61,843 nt of DNA, taken from positions 1 to 61,843 of the forward strand of contig NZ_AWGD01000043.1 in NCBI RefSeq assembly GCF_000495795.1, read 5' to 3'. Position 1 is the first letter of the stretch; every line of letters starts with the position of its first letter. Source of the DNA: Asticcacaulis sp. AC460. GTDB lineage: Bacteria > Pseudomonadota > Alphaproteobacteria > Caulobacterales > Caulobacteraceae. Shown here piece after piece: positions 50,811 through 61,387 of the stretch. Both the position numbers and the translations under genes were made by a program. The notes beneath the pieces were generated by a model, which did not search any database, was not told the origin of the DNA, and was given only the letters and a program-made list of their open reading frames with translations.

Positions 50811-53800
50811 ATGAACTTGATCAAAGGTACAAAGGCGGACGACGTTCTGCGGGGAAACGACGCTGCTGAACAGCTTCAGGGTGAAGAGGGTAACGACCGG
50901 CTGACCGGCAACGGCGGTAACGACACCTTGTCAGGCGGAACCGGAACGGACACAGCGGACTATTCGACGTCATCCGGTGGCGTAACTGTCGATCTGAGCG
51001 CAACTGTTCCCAACAGCTCAGGTGCCGCCGGAAACGACCAGCTCAGTTCGATCGAAGTCATTATCGGATCCGCCTTTGACGACGCCCTGACCGGCGACAA
51101 TTCGTACCAGGAACATACCCGCCTCGTCAGTTCGGCCACGAACGGCGGTTTCGCCAACGGCAGCGCCTCCAGACCCTCTGTTTCGCCGGACGGCAGCTAC
51201 ATTATTTTCCGCAGCGCGGCGTCCGACATTGTCCCCGGTGACATCGCAGACACGGGTTTGAACCTGACGGCCGCGGAAGATCTGTTCATTCGCAACATGG
51301 CGACCGGACAGATTGTCCGGCTCAATGCGGACGTTGACGGCAACCGTGTCGGCATCCTGACGGATACTCCGCTGAATGCCGGAAAATCCTATGTGTTTTC
51401 GGCTGACGGTCAGGCCGCCTATTTCATTCGTGTCGACTGGCCGTCGGATCCCAACATGGATGCGGTCTATTCGGTATGCCGCAAAGACCTGATCAGCGGC
51501 GCCCTGACAACCGTGTCGGCGTATGCGCCCGGAACGGATCCGCATGGCGCTACCTATCGCAATATCAGTATTTCGGCCGATGGCGGCACGCTGTATTACG
51601 AAGGCCTTTACGAGCATGGACTCTACTGGGATTACGGAGTCTTTTCGCAGAATGTAGCCAGCGGTGAGAGGACGCTGCTGACGCCGCCAGGTGAGTACGG
51701 AATTTTCGGTGGAACCTCCTATACCTTGTCGGCCGACGGACAATGGATGACCTACGTCGGTGTGACACCGAACCTGACAGGTGAGGGACTTTCCAGCACG
51801 CGCACCGACATGTTTCTCAAGAATTTGCGGACGGGCGAGGTCCGTTTAATCGGCCACAGCGATGACTATTTCAGCCTGTCTTGGGCTCCGGCGCCGCCGC
51901 AGATTTCCTCCGATGGGACCAAGGTTCTCTTTGTGACGGAGACGCCGAACCTGACCCCTGATGATCCTTTCGGCGACGCAAACATCTTTATTATGGACGT
52001 GGCGACAGGCGCCATCACCCGGATTCGATCGGGTATCGACAATTTCAATCTCGAGATCAATCCGCCGGTTTTCGTCGGCGCTACCAATCTGGTCGCTTTT
52101 GTGGACCGGGATGGTACGGTGTCTGGTGCCAATACCGGGTCTTATGACCTGATGATCTACAACCCCGCTACGGGGCAGACGCGAACGATCCTTTACGACC
52201 TCACCAGTTCGCAAAGCCTGCCGCAAGGCGGCTGGGGCATTTCCTTTTCTGATGACGGCGCAATCGTTTCGGTAAACCTTTCCGACAGCAACAACCTGCC
52301 ACGATCGCTCATCCGTGGCGATACCAACAACCTGTCCGAGGTTCTGGTGTTTGATATGGCCACGCCGTTCACGACAGGGGGCGATGACCGGCTGGTCGGC
52401 GGCGATGGCAACGATACCCTGTCCGGTTTGGGCGGACGGGATGTTCTGGAAGGCGGTCGCGGCAACGACGTCTTGACCGGCGGCGCGGATTTCGACCGGC
52501 TGATCGGCGGTGAAGACAATGACACCTATGTTGTGTCAGGCATCCACGACAATATGGGCTTCGGATTATCCAGCGGGGATGACCTGCTGGTGGATACGGG
52601 GGGCACAGACACCTTGCTGATCGATGGAACGGCCCTGCCCGGCGACCTGTACATGGTTGTCAGGGGCGATGACCTGGTGGTCAATATAGGCCGTTATTTC
52701 GGTGAGTGGGAAGGCGGTGTCAGAATCGCCGGCGGCCTATTCAATCCGATCGAGCGCATTGCCTTTAGCAGCGAAGGCGCCGGCCAAACGCTGGAAGGGC
52801 AGGGTGGCAATGAAACCCTGCTGGGCGGGAGCGGAGCCGACCTGCTGAACGGTGGCGCCGGAGCCGATACCATGTACGGCGGCGGCGGTAATGACGTGTA
52901 CAATGTCGATAATACGGGTGACGTAGTCAGCGAACAAATGACCGCGGGTGTTAATGACGGCGGCGCCTATGACGTCGTTTACGCCTCGGTGAATTACAGT
53001 CTGGACGTTTATGTCGAGCATCTTCGACTCATGGGGGTGGGGCATCTCACTGGCGCGGGCAACGCGTCGGATAATCTGATCGTCGGCAATGCTGGCAATA
53101 ACAGCCTGGCCGGCGGTGCCGGTGAGGATGTGCTGATCGGCGCTGATGGCAACGACACGCTCCTGGGAGACAGCGACGCCGACGTGCTGCGTGGTGGAAT
53201 CGGGAGTGATTTTCTGGACGGTGGGGCCGGCGAAGAAATCTATGATATCGCCGACTACAGCACCGCATTGACGGGCGTCGTCGTTCATCTCGACAACACA
53301 GGCGGCAATACGGGCGAGGCCGCAGGAGACATCCTGTTCAACATGGAGGGCGTCCGTGGGGGCGCCTATAGCGATACGCTCTATGCGTCCGGTGTCGCAA
53401 GTCACCTTTACGGAGAGGGGGGTGACGATCATCTCGTGAGCGGGAATAACACACCGGTGGATCAGTATGGCCGTCCGTTGTTTTATGAGCTTTATGGTGG
53501 CGATGGCGACGACTTTATCGAAGCTGGCGTTGGCGGTGACAATATCGTGGGCGGCGCGGGAAAGGACACTGTGTCCTATCTTGCTGCCCCCGGGGGTATT
53601 TATCTGGAGGTGGGGGTGACGGATCTCGTCCATCCCGAACTTTACGGCTACGCCTGGTTTGATGGTTATTCGAGCATTGAGGTCTTTTGGGGCAGCGAAT
53701 ACGCCGATACGATTATAACCAGCGGTGACATTTACGGATTCGGCGGCGACGACCGCCTGTACGGTTTGGGGAGTGATTATCTCGACGGTGGTTCCGGGGC

Positions 53801-55736
53801 GGACCAGATGTTCGGTGAGTACGGTAACGACACCTATGTCATCGACAATGCCGGCGACCGAATTCTGGAATATGCCGATTCCGGTCCCGTGGATCTGGTA
53901 ATGGCCAGCATCAGCTATAACCTGAATCCTTTTGTCGAAAACCTGACCCTGACTGGCAGTGGACATCTTACAGGCAACGGCAATGGTGGTAACAACGTCA
54001 TTATCGGCAATTCCGGCAACGACTGGCTGGATGGCGGCGGCGGTAACGATACGCTGAGTGGTGGACTGGGCAATGACAGCTTCTTCGTCAATGCCGGGGA
54101 CGTTGTCGTGGAGGCGGCAGGGCAGGGCGTGGACTGGGTCGTCGCGACCAGCAGTTACAACCTGTCGGCCAATGTCGAGAACCTGTTGCTGTCGGGCAGT
54201 GGTGATTTTACCGGGAACGGCAACCTTAGTGACAATGTCGTCGGTGGCAATTCCGGCAACAACTGGCTGGACGGCGGCGGCGGTAACGATACGCTAAGTG
54301 GCGGACTGGGCAATGACAGCTTCTTCGTCAACGCCGGTGACGTTGTCATGGAGACGGCGGGGCAGGGGAGCGACTGGGTCGTCGCGACCAGCAGTTACAA
54401 CCTGTTCGCCAATGTCGAGAATCTGCTGTTGTCGGGTAGCGGCCATTTCGTTGGCAACGGTAACGTCCTGGACAACCTGATCGGTGGCAATTCCGGCAAC
54501 AACTGGCTGGATGGCGGCGGCGGCAACGACACACTGAGCGGCGGGCAAGGCAATGACAGCTACTTTGTCAATGCCGGAGATGTGGTCGTTGAAGCGGGCG
54601 GGCAGGGAAGCGACTGGATCGTTTCGACTGGCAGCTACAACCTGTCGACCAATGTGGAGAACTTGCTGCTGTCGGGCAGTGGCCATTTTGTTGGCAATGG
54701 TAACGTCCTGGACAACCTGATCGGTGGCAATTCCGGCAACAACTGGCTGGATGGCGGCGGCGGCAACGATACGCTGAACGGCGGTCTGGGGAATGACAGC
54801 TTTTTCGTCAATGCCGGTGACTTTGTCGTGGAGACGGCGGGGCAGGGCGTGGACTGGGTCGTCGCGACCAGCAGTTACAACCTTTCGGCCAATGTCGAAA
54901 ACCTGCTGCTGTCGGGTAGTGGCGATTTTACCGGGAATGGTAACGTTAGTGACAATGTCGTCGGCGGCAATTCCGGCAATAACTGGCTGGATGGCGGCGG
55001 CGGCAACGATACGCTGAACGGCGGACTGGGCAATGACAGCTTTTTCGTCAATGCCGGTGACGTTGTCGTGGAGGCGGCAGGGCAGGGGGGTGACTGGGTC
55101 GTTGCGATCAGTAGTTACAACCTTTCGGCCAATGTCGAGAACCTGCTGCTGTCGGGCAGTGGCGATTTTACAGGGAACGGTAACGTTAGTGACAATATCA
55201 TCGTTGGTAATTCCGGCAGGAACTGGCTGGATGGCGGCGGCGGCAATGATACGCTGAATGGCGGGTTCGGTGACGACAGCTTTTTCGTTAGTGCCGGTGA
55301 CGTCGTCAGCGAAATGGCGGGGCAGGGAACTGACTGGGTTATAGCGACCAGCACTTATAATCTGTCCGCGCATGTCGAGAACCTGTTGCTTGCTGGAAAC
55401 GGCAATACCAACGGCGGCGGTAACGGTTTGAACAATATGATCACCGGCAATTCCGGTAACAATATGCTGGAGGCAGGCGCTGGAAACGACACAGTGGCGG
55501 GGGGGCAGGGAGCAGATGTCTTCCTGTTTGCCACTGGCAGCGGGGCGGACACGGTGACCGACTTCAGCGCGGCGCAGAACGACAGCATCGACATCCATGC
55601 CGTTACGAACGGTGTGGCGAATGCCGGGATGGTGACGCAGTCGGGCGCGAACGTGCTGATCAATCTGGGCGGCGGCAATACGGTGACGGTCCTGGGCGCG
55701 ACCCAGGCCGATGTGCTCAGCCATATGGTGTGGTAA
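50811..55736 (+). CDS. Giant RTX calcium-binding protein 2 with TolB-like propeller
   Basis: The 1641-residue protein opens with a short RTX block (LRGNDAAEQLQGEEGNDRLT), then a domain of about 400 residues with WD40-like/TolB repeats (SRPSVSPDGSYIIFRSAASD, DLFIRNMATGQIVRLN, YTLSADGQWMTYVGVTPNLT, DMFLKNLRTGEVRLIGHSDD), a beta-propeller fold. From about residue 525 RTX repeats dominate, including a six-copy 80-residue tandem array (54005-55444). It ends in the same QADVLSHMVW tag as its neighbours. The final 188 bases are almost identical to those of RTX gene 1. Probably secreted by a type I system encoded elsewhere. Function unknown; surface binding or matrix building is likely. Confidence 0.9.
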   Translation: MNLIKGTKADDVLRGNDAAEQLQGEEGNDRLTGNGGNDTLSGGTGTDTADYSTSSGGVTVDLSATVPNSSGAAGNDQLSSIEVIIGSAFDDALTGDNSYQEHTRLVSSATNGGFANGSASRPSVSPDGSYIIFRSAASDIVPGDIADTGLNLTAAEDLFIRNMATGQIVRLNADVDGNRVGILTDTPLNAGKSYVFSADGQAAYFIRVDWPSDPNMDAVYSVCRKDLISGALTTVSAYAPGTDPHGATYRNISISADGGTLYYEGLYEHGLYWDYGVFSQNVASGERTLLTPPGEYGIFGGTSYTLSADGQWMTYVGVTPNLTGEGLSSTRTDMFLKNLRTGEVRLIGHSDDYFSLSWAPAPPQISSDGTKVLFVTETPNLTPDDPFGDANIFIMDVATGAITRIRSGIDNFNLEINPPVFVGATNLVAFVDRDGTVSGANTGSYDLMIYNPATGQTRTILYDLTSSQSLPQGGWGISFSDDGAIVSVNLSDSNNLPRSLIRGDTNNLSEVLVFDMATPFTTGGDDRLVGGDGNDTLSGLGGRDVLEGGRGNDVLTGGADFDRLIGGEDNDTYVVSGIHDNMGFGLSSGDDLLVDTGGTDTLLIDGTALPGDLYMVVRGDDLVVNIGRYFGEWEGGVRIAGGLFNPIERIAFSSEGAGQTLEGQGGNETLLGGSGADLLNGGAGADTMYGGGGNDVYNVDNTGDVVSEQMTAGVNDGGAYDVVYASVNYSLDVYVEHLRLMGVGHLTGAGNASDNLIVGNAGNNSLAGGAGEDVLIGADGNDTLLGDSDADVLRGGIGSDFLDGGAGEEIYDIADYSTALTGVVVHLDNTGGNTGEAAGDILFNMEGVRGGAYSDTLYASGVASHLYGEGGDDHLVSGNNTPVDQYGRPLFYELYGGDGDDFIEAGVGGDNIVGGAGKDTVSYLAAPGGIYLEVGVTDLVHPELYGYAWFDGYSSIEVFWGSEYADTIITSGDIYGFGGDDRLYGLGSDYLDGGSGADQMFGEYGNDTYVIDNAGDRILEYADSGPVDLVMASISYNLNPFVENLTLTGSGHLTGNGNGGNNVIIGNSGNDWLDGGGGNDTLSGGLGNDSFFVNAGDVVVEAAGQGVDWVVATSSYNLSANVENLLLSGSGDFTGNGNLSDNVVGGNSGNNWLDGGGGNDTLSGGLGNDSFFVNAGDVVMETAGQGSDWVVATSSYNLFANVENLLLSGSGHFVGNGNVLDNLIGGNSGNNWLDGGGGNDTLSGGQGNDSYFVNAGDVVVEAGGQGSDWIVSTGSYNLSTNVENLLLSGSGHFVGNGNVLDNLIGGNSGNNWLDGGGGNDTLNGGLGNDSFFVNAGDFVVETAGQGVDWVVATSSYNLSANVENLLLSGSGDFTGNGNVSDNVVGGNSGNNWLDGGGGNDTLNGGLGNDSFFVNAGDVVVEAAGQGGDWVVAISSYNLSANVENLLLSGSGDFTGNGNVSDNIIVGNSGRNWLDGGGGNDTLNGGFGDDSFFVSAGDVVSEMAGQGTDWVIATSTYNLSAHVENLLLAGNGNTNGGGNGLNNMITGNSGNNMLEAGAGNDTVAGGQGADVFLFATGSGADTVTDFSAAQNDSIDIHAVTNGVANAGMVTQSGANVLINLGGGNTVTVLGATQADVLSHMVW
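54005..55444 (+). repeat. Six tandem copies of an 80-residue (240-base) RTX module
   Basis: Each copy begins GNSGNNWLDGGGGNDTL, contains GNDSFFVNAGDVV, SSYNLSANVENLLLSGSG and ends near GNGNVSDNVVG. Period is exactly 240 bases over 1440 bases with no indels. Copies 2-3 share the SGHFVGNGNVLDNLIG ending, while 1, 4 and 5 share SGDFTGNGN, showing recent shuffling. Copy 6 is more divergent. Confidence 0.92.
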
Positions 55737-55939
55737 TCTTTAGCAAGGCGTGGCGGTCATCTGCCGCTGCGCCTTGCGGATAGAAATTTCGTCGTGCGCG
55801 CAAATTTGTAGTTAATTTTTTCCTAAGCTGCGGTAGGGTGGTTTCGTACCGCTGTTATTATTCCTTTTTCGTCATTTTCCATGGACGGGCAGCGGCCAGA
55901 CCGGCTGAGCCCTGATCCCTGCTGCCAGGAGCCGCCCCC

Positions 55940-58900
55940 ATGAAGACCCGTATCGCCGACAGCATCCTCGACGCCGATCTGGCCGCCGTATTCCTGGCGC
56001 CCTCGGCTGCGGTCAACAGTGGACCCGGCAGCGCCGTGCTCACCGGCGACGGGGGTAACAACACGATCAACGGCGGCGCGGACCCCGACACGATTTCCGG
56101 GCTGGGCGGGGATGACGACCTTTTCGGCGGTGACGGCAATGACAGCATCGACGGCGGCGATGGCAACGACACGCTCGACGGATGGAATGGCAATGACACC
56201 CTGACCGGGGGGGCAGGCAACGACTACCTGTTAGGCTATGACGGTGACGATCTGCTGATCAGCGCTGGCGGCACCGACACGATGTCTGGTGAGAACGGCA
56301 ATGACGGATACGATCTCAACGCTGTCACCAACATCGCCGGATGGAGCATCGACGGCGGTACCGGCACCGACAGCATCGACCTGATCCAGGGCGTGCTGCA
56401 ACTGGGGACCAGCCTGCCGTTCGTGGCCATCGAAAATATCGACAGCTACCTGACCCAGTTCGTCGGCACGGCAGGCGCCGACAGCTACGATTTCCGGCCC
56501 TTCAATATGTTTTCGCCCACGTTCAATCTGCCGGCCGAGATTCGGCTGCTGAGCGCGGGGCTGGGCAACGACACCGTCTTTGCGGCCAATACGGATCTGA
56601 CCGTCCTGCAATTCCAGAATCCGCCCGATCAGTTCTACAACCACATCCTGGGTGAGGGCGGTGCAGACAGCCTGGTCGGCGGGGCGTCGTTCGACTTCCT
56701 GGAAGGCGGCACGGACAATGACACGCTGGAAGGCGGCGGCGCGGCTGATACGCTGTATGGCGGGAGCGGCAGCGACTCGCTGGTCGGCGGCGACGGGAAC
56801 GACACCCTGAACGGTGACGGTGGCGGCAACGATACGCAATTGGGGGGCGCCGGAAACGACTATATCTATGCCGTGTTTGGCGCCGATACCATCGTCGGCG
56901 GTGATGGCACCGATACCTTGGATACCACCTCTTACAACGGCAATTATTCGATTAACCTGACGACGGGGGTGTCGCAATTCTTCGATGAGAGCTTCCTGGA
57001 GATGGAAAATCTCGTTTCGGGCGCCGGGAGCGATACGCTGACCGGGACGGTCGGGGCCAATCATATCACCAGCGGTGACGGCAATGACACGGTCGATGGC
57101 AGTGACGGCAATGATACGCTGAACGGAGGCGCCGGCAATGATACACTGCTCGGCAGCGGCGGCAATGACCTGATCAACGGCGACAGCGGTCTGAATTCGC
57201 TGGTCGGCGGTGCCGGCGACGATACGCTCAATGGCAGCACAGATAACCATGCGATAGGGTTTGGCGAGGACGGCAACGACCTGATCAATGGCGTCAATGG
57301 CTTCGACCAGTTTTTCGGTGGCACCGGCAATGACACGTTGAACGGTGGCGACGGGAATGACACGCTGAATGGCGCGGAAGATAACGACTCCCTGACGGGT
57401 GGCGCGGGTGTCAATTCGCTCATCGGCGGCAGCGGCGACGATACCTTGAACGGCTTGGACGGGAATGCCACGCTGGACGGCGGCACCGGCAATGACAGTA
57501 TCACGGCATGGTTCAGCTCCTCGCTTTCCGGCGGTGATGGCAATGATACGCTGACGGCGTTGGGCGGCTCGACCCAATCCGGCGGCGCCGGTGACGACTA
57601 TATCTATGCCGCCAACGGGACCGATTCGGTTGCCGGCGGCGACGGTACCGATACGCTCGACACGACCTCTTACAATGGCAACTATGCCGTCAACCTGGTG
57701 ACCGGACTGAGTAATTTCGGTGGCGAGACTTTCCTGGAGATGGAAAACATCATCTCCGGCACAGGTAACGATACGCTGACCGGGACAGACACGGCCAACA
57801 GTCTGGTCAGCGGGAACGGCAATGACAGCCTGCTGGGCGCTGCCGGAGACGATACGCTCGATGCCGGCGCAGGCGTTGACGTTGTCGAAGGCGGCGATGG
57901 CAACGACAGCATCAGCGGCCTGGACGGGGAGGATTCGCTCTATGCCGGGGAAGGCAATGACACGGTCTATGGCGGTGGCGATTTCGACGTCATCTATGGC
58001 GGCAACGGCGTCAACCAGATCTATGGTGGAGACGGCGCGGACTATATCCAGACCCAATCGACATCTTACGGTTCGGTCTATGACGGCGGCGACGGCGACG
58101 ACACAGTCGACTATAGCTGGCGGTTCGGTGATGTCGGTGCGGTCATCAATCTGGTGGCCGGGACCTATACCGATAACACCGGGGCCGACACGGTTGTGAA
58201 CTTCGAGCGGGCGCTGGGGACGCAGGGGGCTGAGACGATCATCGGCACCGCCGGCGCCAACCAGCTCTATGGCTATGCCGGCAACGACTCTCTCAGCGGT
58301 GACGGCGGGGCGGATACGCTTGACGGCGGGGCTGACAACGATACCGTACAAGGCGGCGCCGGTAGTGACTCGCTGAGCGGTGGGGACGGTAACGATACGC
58401 TGGACGGCGGCGGCGGGGGGGACGACACGCAGTTGGGCGGCGACGGCAATGACTATATCTATGCCGTGTTCGGCGGTGACTCCATTGTCGGCGGTGCCGG
58501 TAATGATACGCTGGATACCACCTTGTACATCGGCAATTACAACGTCAATCTGGCGACGGGAGAGACGCAATTCTTCAATGAAAGCTTCACGGAGATGGAA
58601 AATCTGATCTCCGGTGGCGGTAATGATACGCTGACCGGTACGGACGGCGAAAACTATATCGCCGGCGGCGCCGGCAACGACATTATCCATGGCGGTGCCG
58701 GACAGGACACGCTGATCGGCGGCGACGGCCATGATGAAATGTTCGGAGAGGCCGGCAACAGCTCGCTTCTCGGGGGCGCCGGAAACGATACGCTTCATGG
58801 CAGCACCGACGGGTTCGACATTTTGTTCGGCCAGGACGGCGACGACCTGATCTATGGCAACCACCTGATTGACCAGCTGGACGGAGGCGCCGGCGCCGAC

Positions 58901-61267
58901 ACCATCTATGGCTATGACAGTGGTGATTCGATAAATGGCATCGACGGTAACGATGCCATTTATGGCGGCAACGGCAATGACACCCTGAATGGTGGCCTGG
59001 GGACTGACACCCTGGTCGGAGGTCTCGATGACGACACGTACAGTGTCGACAATACAGGAGATGTCGTTACCGAGGCCAATGGCCAGGGCACGGACACCAT
59101 CTTCTCGACAGTCACCTATAGCTTGAGCGGCCGATATATCGAATTTCTGACCCTGACCGGGGCCGCCAATATCAACGCCACCGGCAACAGCCTGGCCCAG
59201 ACCCTGACGGGCAATTCGGGCAATAACACCCTGACGGCGTTGGGGGGCAACGATCGTCTGGATGGCGGAGACGGCGGGGCAGACACCCTGATCGGCGGCG
59301 CGGGTGACGACACCTATGTCATCACCACGGCCGGTGATACGGTCACCGAAGCGGCCGGCGAAGGTAACGACCTGGTCGAGTCGGCCATCAGCTATACCCT
59401 GGGCAGCGAGGTCGAACGGCTGACCCTTACAGGATCGGCCTACAGCAACGGTACCGGCAACGGGCTGAACAATGTGCTGACCGGCAATGGCGGCGACAAC
59501 CTGCTGGATGGTGGCGCGGGCGCTGACACGATGGCCGGCGGAGACGGCTGGGACATTTACTACGTCGATCACGCCGGGGACGTGGTCACCGAAACGGCGG
59601 ACGCCGGTCTTGACCAGGTCAGCTCGGGCATCAGCTACACGCTTGGCGCGAACGTTGAGGACCTTTACCTGACCGGTACCGCCAATACCAACGGTACGGG
59701 CAACGATCTTGACAACTATATGTTCGGGACGAGCGGAAACAATGTGCTGACTGGCGGTCTCGGCAGCGATTTTCTTACCGGCCTTGCTGGCGCAGATACC
59801 CTGATCGGCGGGCTGGGTGACGACAACTATGAGGTCGATTCCACCGGCGATAATGTCGTCGAAGCCAACGGTCAAGGGACGGACCTTGTTTATTCTTCGG
59901 TGACCTTTAGCTTGAGCGGCCGCTACGTCGAATACCTCATCCTGACCGGCATGGCCGATATCAATGCCACCGGCAACAGCCTGGGGCAGACCCTCTACGG
60001 AAATACCGGCAACAATGTCATAACGGGGTTGGGTGGGAATGACGGACTGTACGGCGGTTCCAGTGGGGCCGATACGCTGATCGGCGGCACAGGGGACGAC
60101 ACCTATCTTATCCAGTCGTCCGGTATTACGGTCACGGAGGCGGCCGGCGAAGGTTCGGACCTGGTCGAATCGACCATCAGCTATACGCTGGGCAGCGAGT
60201 TCGAACGTTTGACGCTCTTGGGGGGCGTCAATATCAACGGGACGGGCAACGGGCTGAACAATGTGCTCACCGGGAATGCCGGCAACAACACCCTGGCCGG
60301 CGGGCTGGGCGATGACACCTATTACATCCAGAACGCCGCCGATCACGTGTCCGAAGCCAGCGGGGCGGGGATCGACACGGTATTTTCGACGGTGACGTAC
60401 AGCCTGGCGGGCAAGCAGGTCGAAAACCTGACCCTTACGGATGCCGCGGTGACCGCGACCGGCAACGGCCTGGCCAATATCCTGGTGGGCAATGCCAACG
60501 CCAATACGTTGGACTCGGGCGCCGGCCATGACAGTCTCAATGGCGGCGCCGGCGCGGACACCATGATCGGTGGCACCGGCAATGACACCTACGCCGTCGA
60601 CGATGCCGGCGATGTCGTCACCGAAGCGGCGTCCGGCGGGGGCGATGTGGTCAATGCCTCGGTGAGCTATACGCTGTCGGCGGAGGTCGAAAGCCTGGTC
60701 CTGACCGGATCGGCTGCGATCAACGGTACGGGCAACGGACTGAACAACACCCTGACCGGCAACAGCGGCAACAATGTGCTGAGCGGCGGTCTGGGCAATG
60801 ATACCTACTATGTCCAGAATACCGGCGACAATGTCGTCGAGGCCGGCGGCGCCGGGACGGACCTCATCTATTCGACCGTGACCTACAGCCTCGCCGGGCG
60901 GTTTGCCGAGACCCTTACGCTGACGGGTACGGCCAATGTCAACGCCACCGGCAATTCCAATAGCAACACGCTGATCGGCAATGACGGCAACAATACGCTG
61001 AACGGGAAGGGTGGACCGGACAAGCTGACGGGGGGCTTAGGGGCGGACATCTTCCTGTTCGAAGCCGGCAGCGCCAAGGACACCATCTACGACTTCAGCG
61101 CGGCGCAGAACGACACGATCAATGTCAATGCCTATACCGGCGGGGTGGCCAATAACAGCCTGGTCGCTCAGGTCGGCGGCAATGTCGTCATCACCTTCAA
61201 TGCCAGCAACACGATCACCGTGATCGGGGCAACCCAGGCGGATGTGCTCAGCCATATGGTGTGGTGA
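55940..61267 (+). CDS. Giant RTX calcium-binding protein 3
   Basis: The 1775-residue protein begins MKTRIADSILDADLAAVFLA and is RTX nonapeptide almost throughout, among the most repetitive in the window. Three long modules with YIYAVFG or YIYAANG, DTLDTTSYNGNY and EMENLVSG (about 56740-57050, 57580-57790, 58330-58640) show internal duplication. The C-terminal third carries modules of the TDTIFSTVTYSLSGR and LTLTGAANINATGNS type also found in RTX protein 1. It ends TQADVLSHMVW. No enzyme domain is seen. The start follows AGGAG at 55927. It is likely secreted and Ca2+-stabilised, probably together with RTX proteins 1 and 2. Confidence 0.9.
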   Translation: MKTRIADSILDADLAAVFLAPSAAVNSGPGSAVLTGDGGNNTINGGADPDTISGLGGDDDLFGGDGNDSIDGGDGNDTLDGWNGNDTLTGGAGNDYLLGYDGDDLLISAGGTDTMSGENGNDGYDLNAVTNIAGWSIDGGTGTDSIDLIQGVLQLGTSLPFVAIENIDSYLTQFVGTAGADSYDFRPFNMFSPTFNLPAEIRLLSAGLGNDTVFAANTDLTVLQFQNPPDQFYNHILGEGGADSLVGGASFDFLEGGTDNDTLEGGGAADTLYGGSGSDSLVGGDGNDTLNGDGGGNDTQLGGAGNDYIYAVFGADTIVGGDGTDTLDTTSYNGNYSINLTTGVSQFFDESFLEMENLVSGAGSDTLTGTVGANHITSGDGNDTVDGSDGNDTLNGGAGNDTLLGSGGNDLINGDSGLNSLVGGAGDDTLNGSTDNHAIGFGEDGNDLINGVNGFDQFFGGTGNDTLNGGDGNDTLNGAEDNDSLTGGAGVNSLIGGSGDDTLNGLDGNATLDGGTGNDSITAWFSSSLSGGDGNDTLTALGGSTQSGGAGDDYIYAANGTDSVAGGDGTDTLDTTSYNGNYAVNLVTGLSNFGGETFLEMENIISGTGNDTLTGTDTANSLVSGNGNDSLLGAAGDDTLDAGAGVDVVEGGDGNDSISGLDGEDSLYAGEGNDTVYGGGDFDVIYGGNGVNQIYGGDGADYIQTQSTSYGSVYDGGDGDDTVDYSWRFGDVGAVINLVAGTYTDNTGADTVVNFERALGTQGAETIIGTAGANQLYGYAGNDSLSGDGGADTLDGGADNDTVQGGAGSDSLSGGDGNDTLDGGGGGDDTQLGGDGNDYIYAVFGGDSIVGGAGNDTLDTTLYIGNYNVNLATGETQFFNESFTEMENLISGGGNDTLTGTDGENYIAGGAGNDIIHGGAGQDTLIGGDGHDEMFGEAGNSSLLGGAGNDTLHGSTDGFDILFGQDGDDLIYGNHLIDQLDGGAGADTIYGYDSGDSINGIDGNDAIYGGNGNDTLNGGLGTDTLVGGLDDDTYSVDNTGDVVTEANGQGTDTIFSTVTYSLSGRYIEFLTLTGAANINATGNSLAQTLTGNSGNNTLTALGGNDRLDGGDGGADTLIGGAGDDTYVITTAGDTVTEAAGEGNDLVESAISYTLGSEVERLTLTGSAYSNGTGNGLNNVLTGNGGDNLLDGGAGADTMAGGDGWDIYYVDHAGDVVTETADAGLDQVSSGISYTLGANVEDLYLTGTANTNGTGNDLDNYMFGTSGNNVLTGGLGSDFLTGLAGADTLIGGLGDDNYEVDSTGDNVVEANGQGTDLVYSSVTFSLSGRYVEYLILTGMADINATGNSLGQTLYGNTGNNVITGLGGNDGLYGGSSGADTLIGGTGDDTYLIQSSGITVTEAAGEGSDLVESTISYTLGSEFERLTLLGGVNINGTGNGLNNVLTGNAGNNTLAGGLGDDTYYIQNAADHVSEASGAGIDTVFSTVTYSLAGKQVENLTLTDAAVTATGNGLANILVGNANANTLDSGAGHDSLNGGAGADTMIGGTGNDTYAVDDAGDVVTEAASGGGDVVNASVSYTLSAEVESLVLTGSAAINGTGNGLNNTLTGNSGNNVLSGGLGNDTYYVQNTGDNVVEAGGAGTDLIYSTVTYSLAGRFAETLTLTGTANVNATGNSNSNTLIGNDGNNTLNGKGGPDKLTGGLGADIFLFEAGSAKDTIYDFSAAQNDTINVNAYTGGVANNSLVAQVGGNVVITFNASNTITVIGATQADVLSHMVW

Positions 61268-61387
61268 TTAACCGGCCTGTGGCGGGCCGGGCACATCTAT
61301 GGCGAGAATTTAACTCTTTTTTGCTTTCCGCTTGCGAGGGAATACGCCTCCTGTAGGTTGTAAATCCTGTTCTTAAAGGGGGCTTAA

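Noticed and set aside
54005..55444. Regular repeats that could be mistaken for a CRISPR array
   Set aside because: The repeats are in-frame coding modules of 240 bases without unique spacers.
56231..60529. A minus-strand open frame of over 1400 codons opposite RTX gene 3
   Set aside because: It is the mirror of a highly repetitive GC-rich coding strand; its product is low-complexity and lacks any family motif, while the plus strand has clear RTX repeats.
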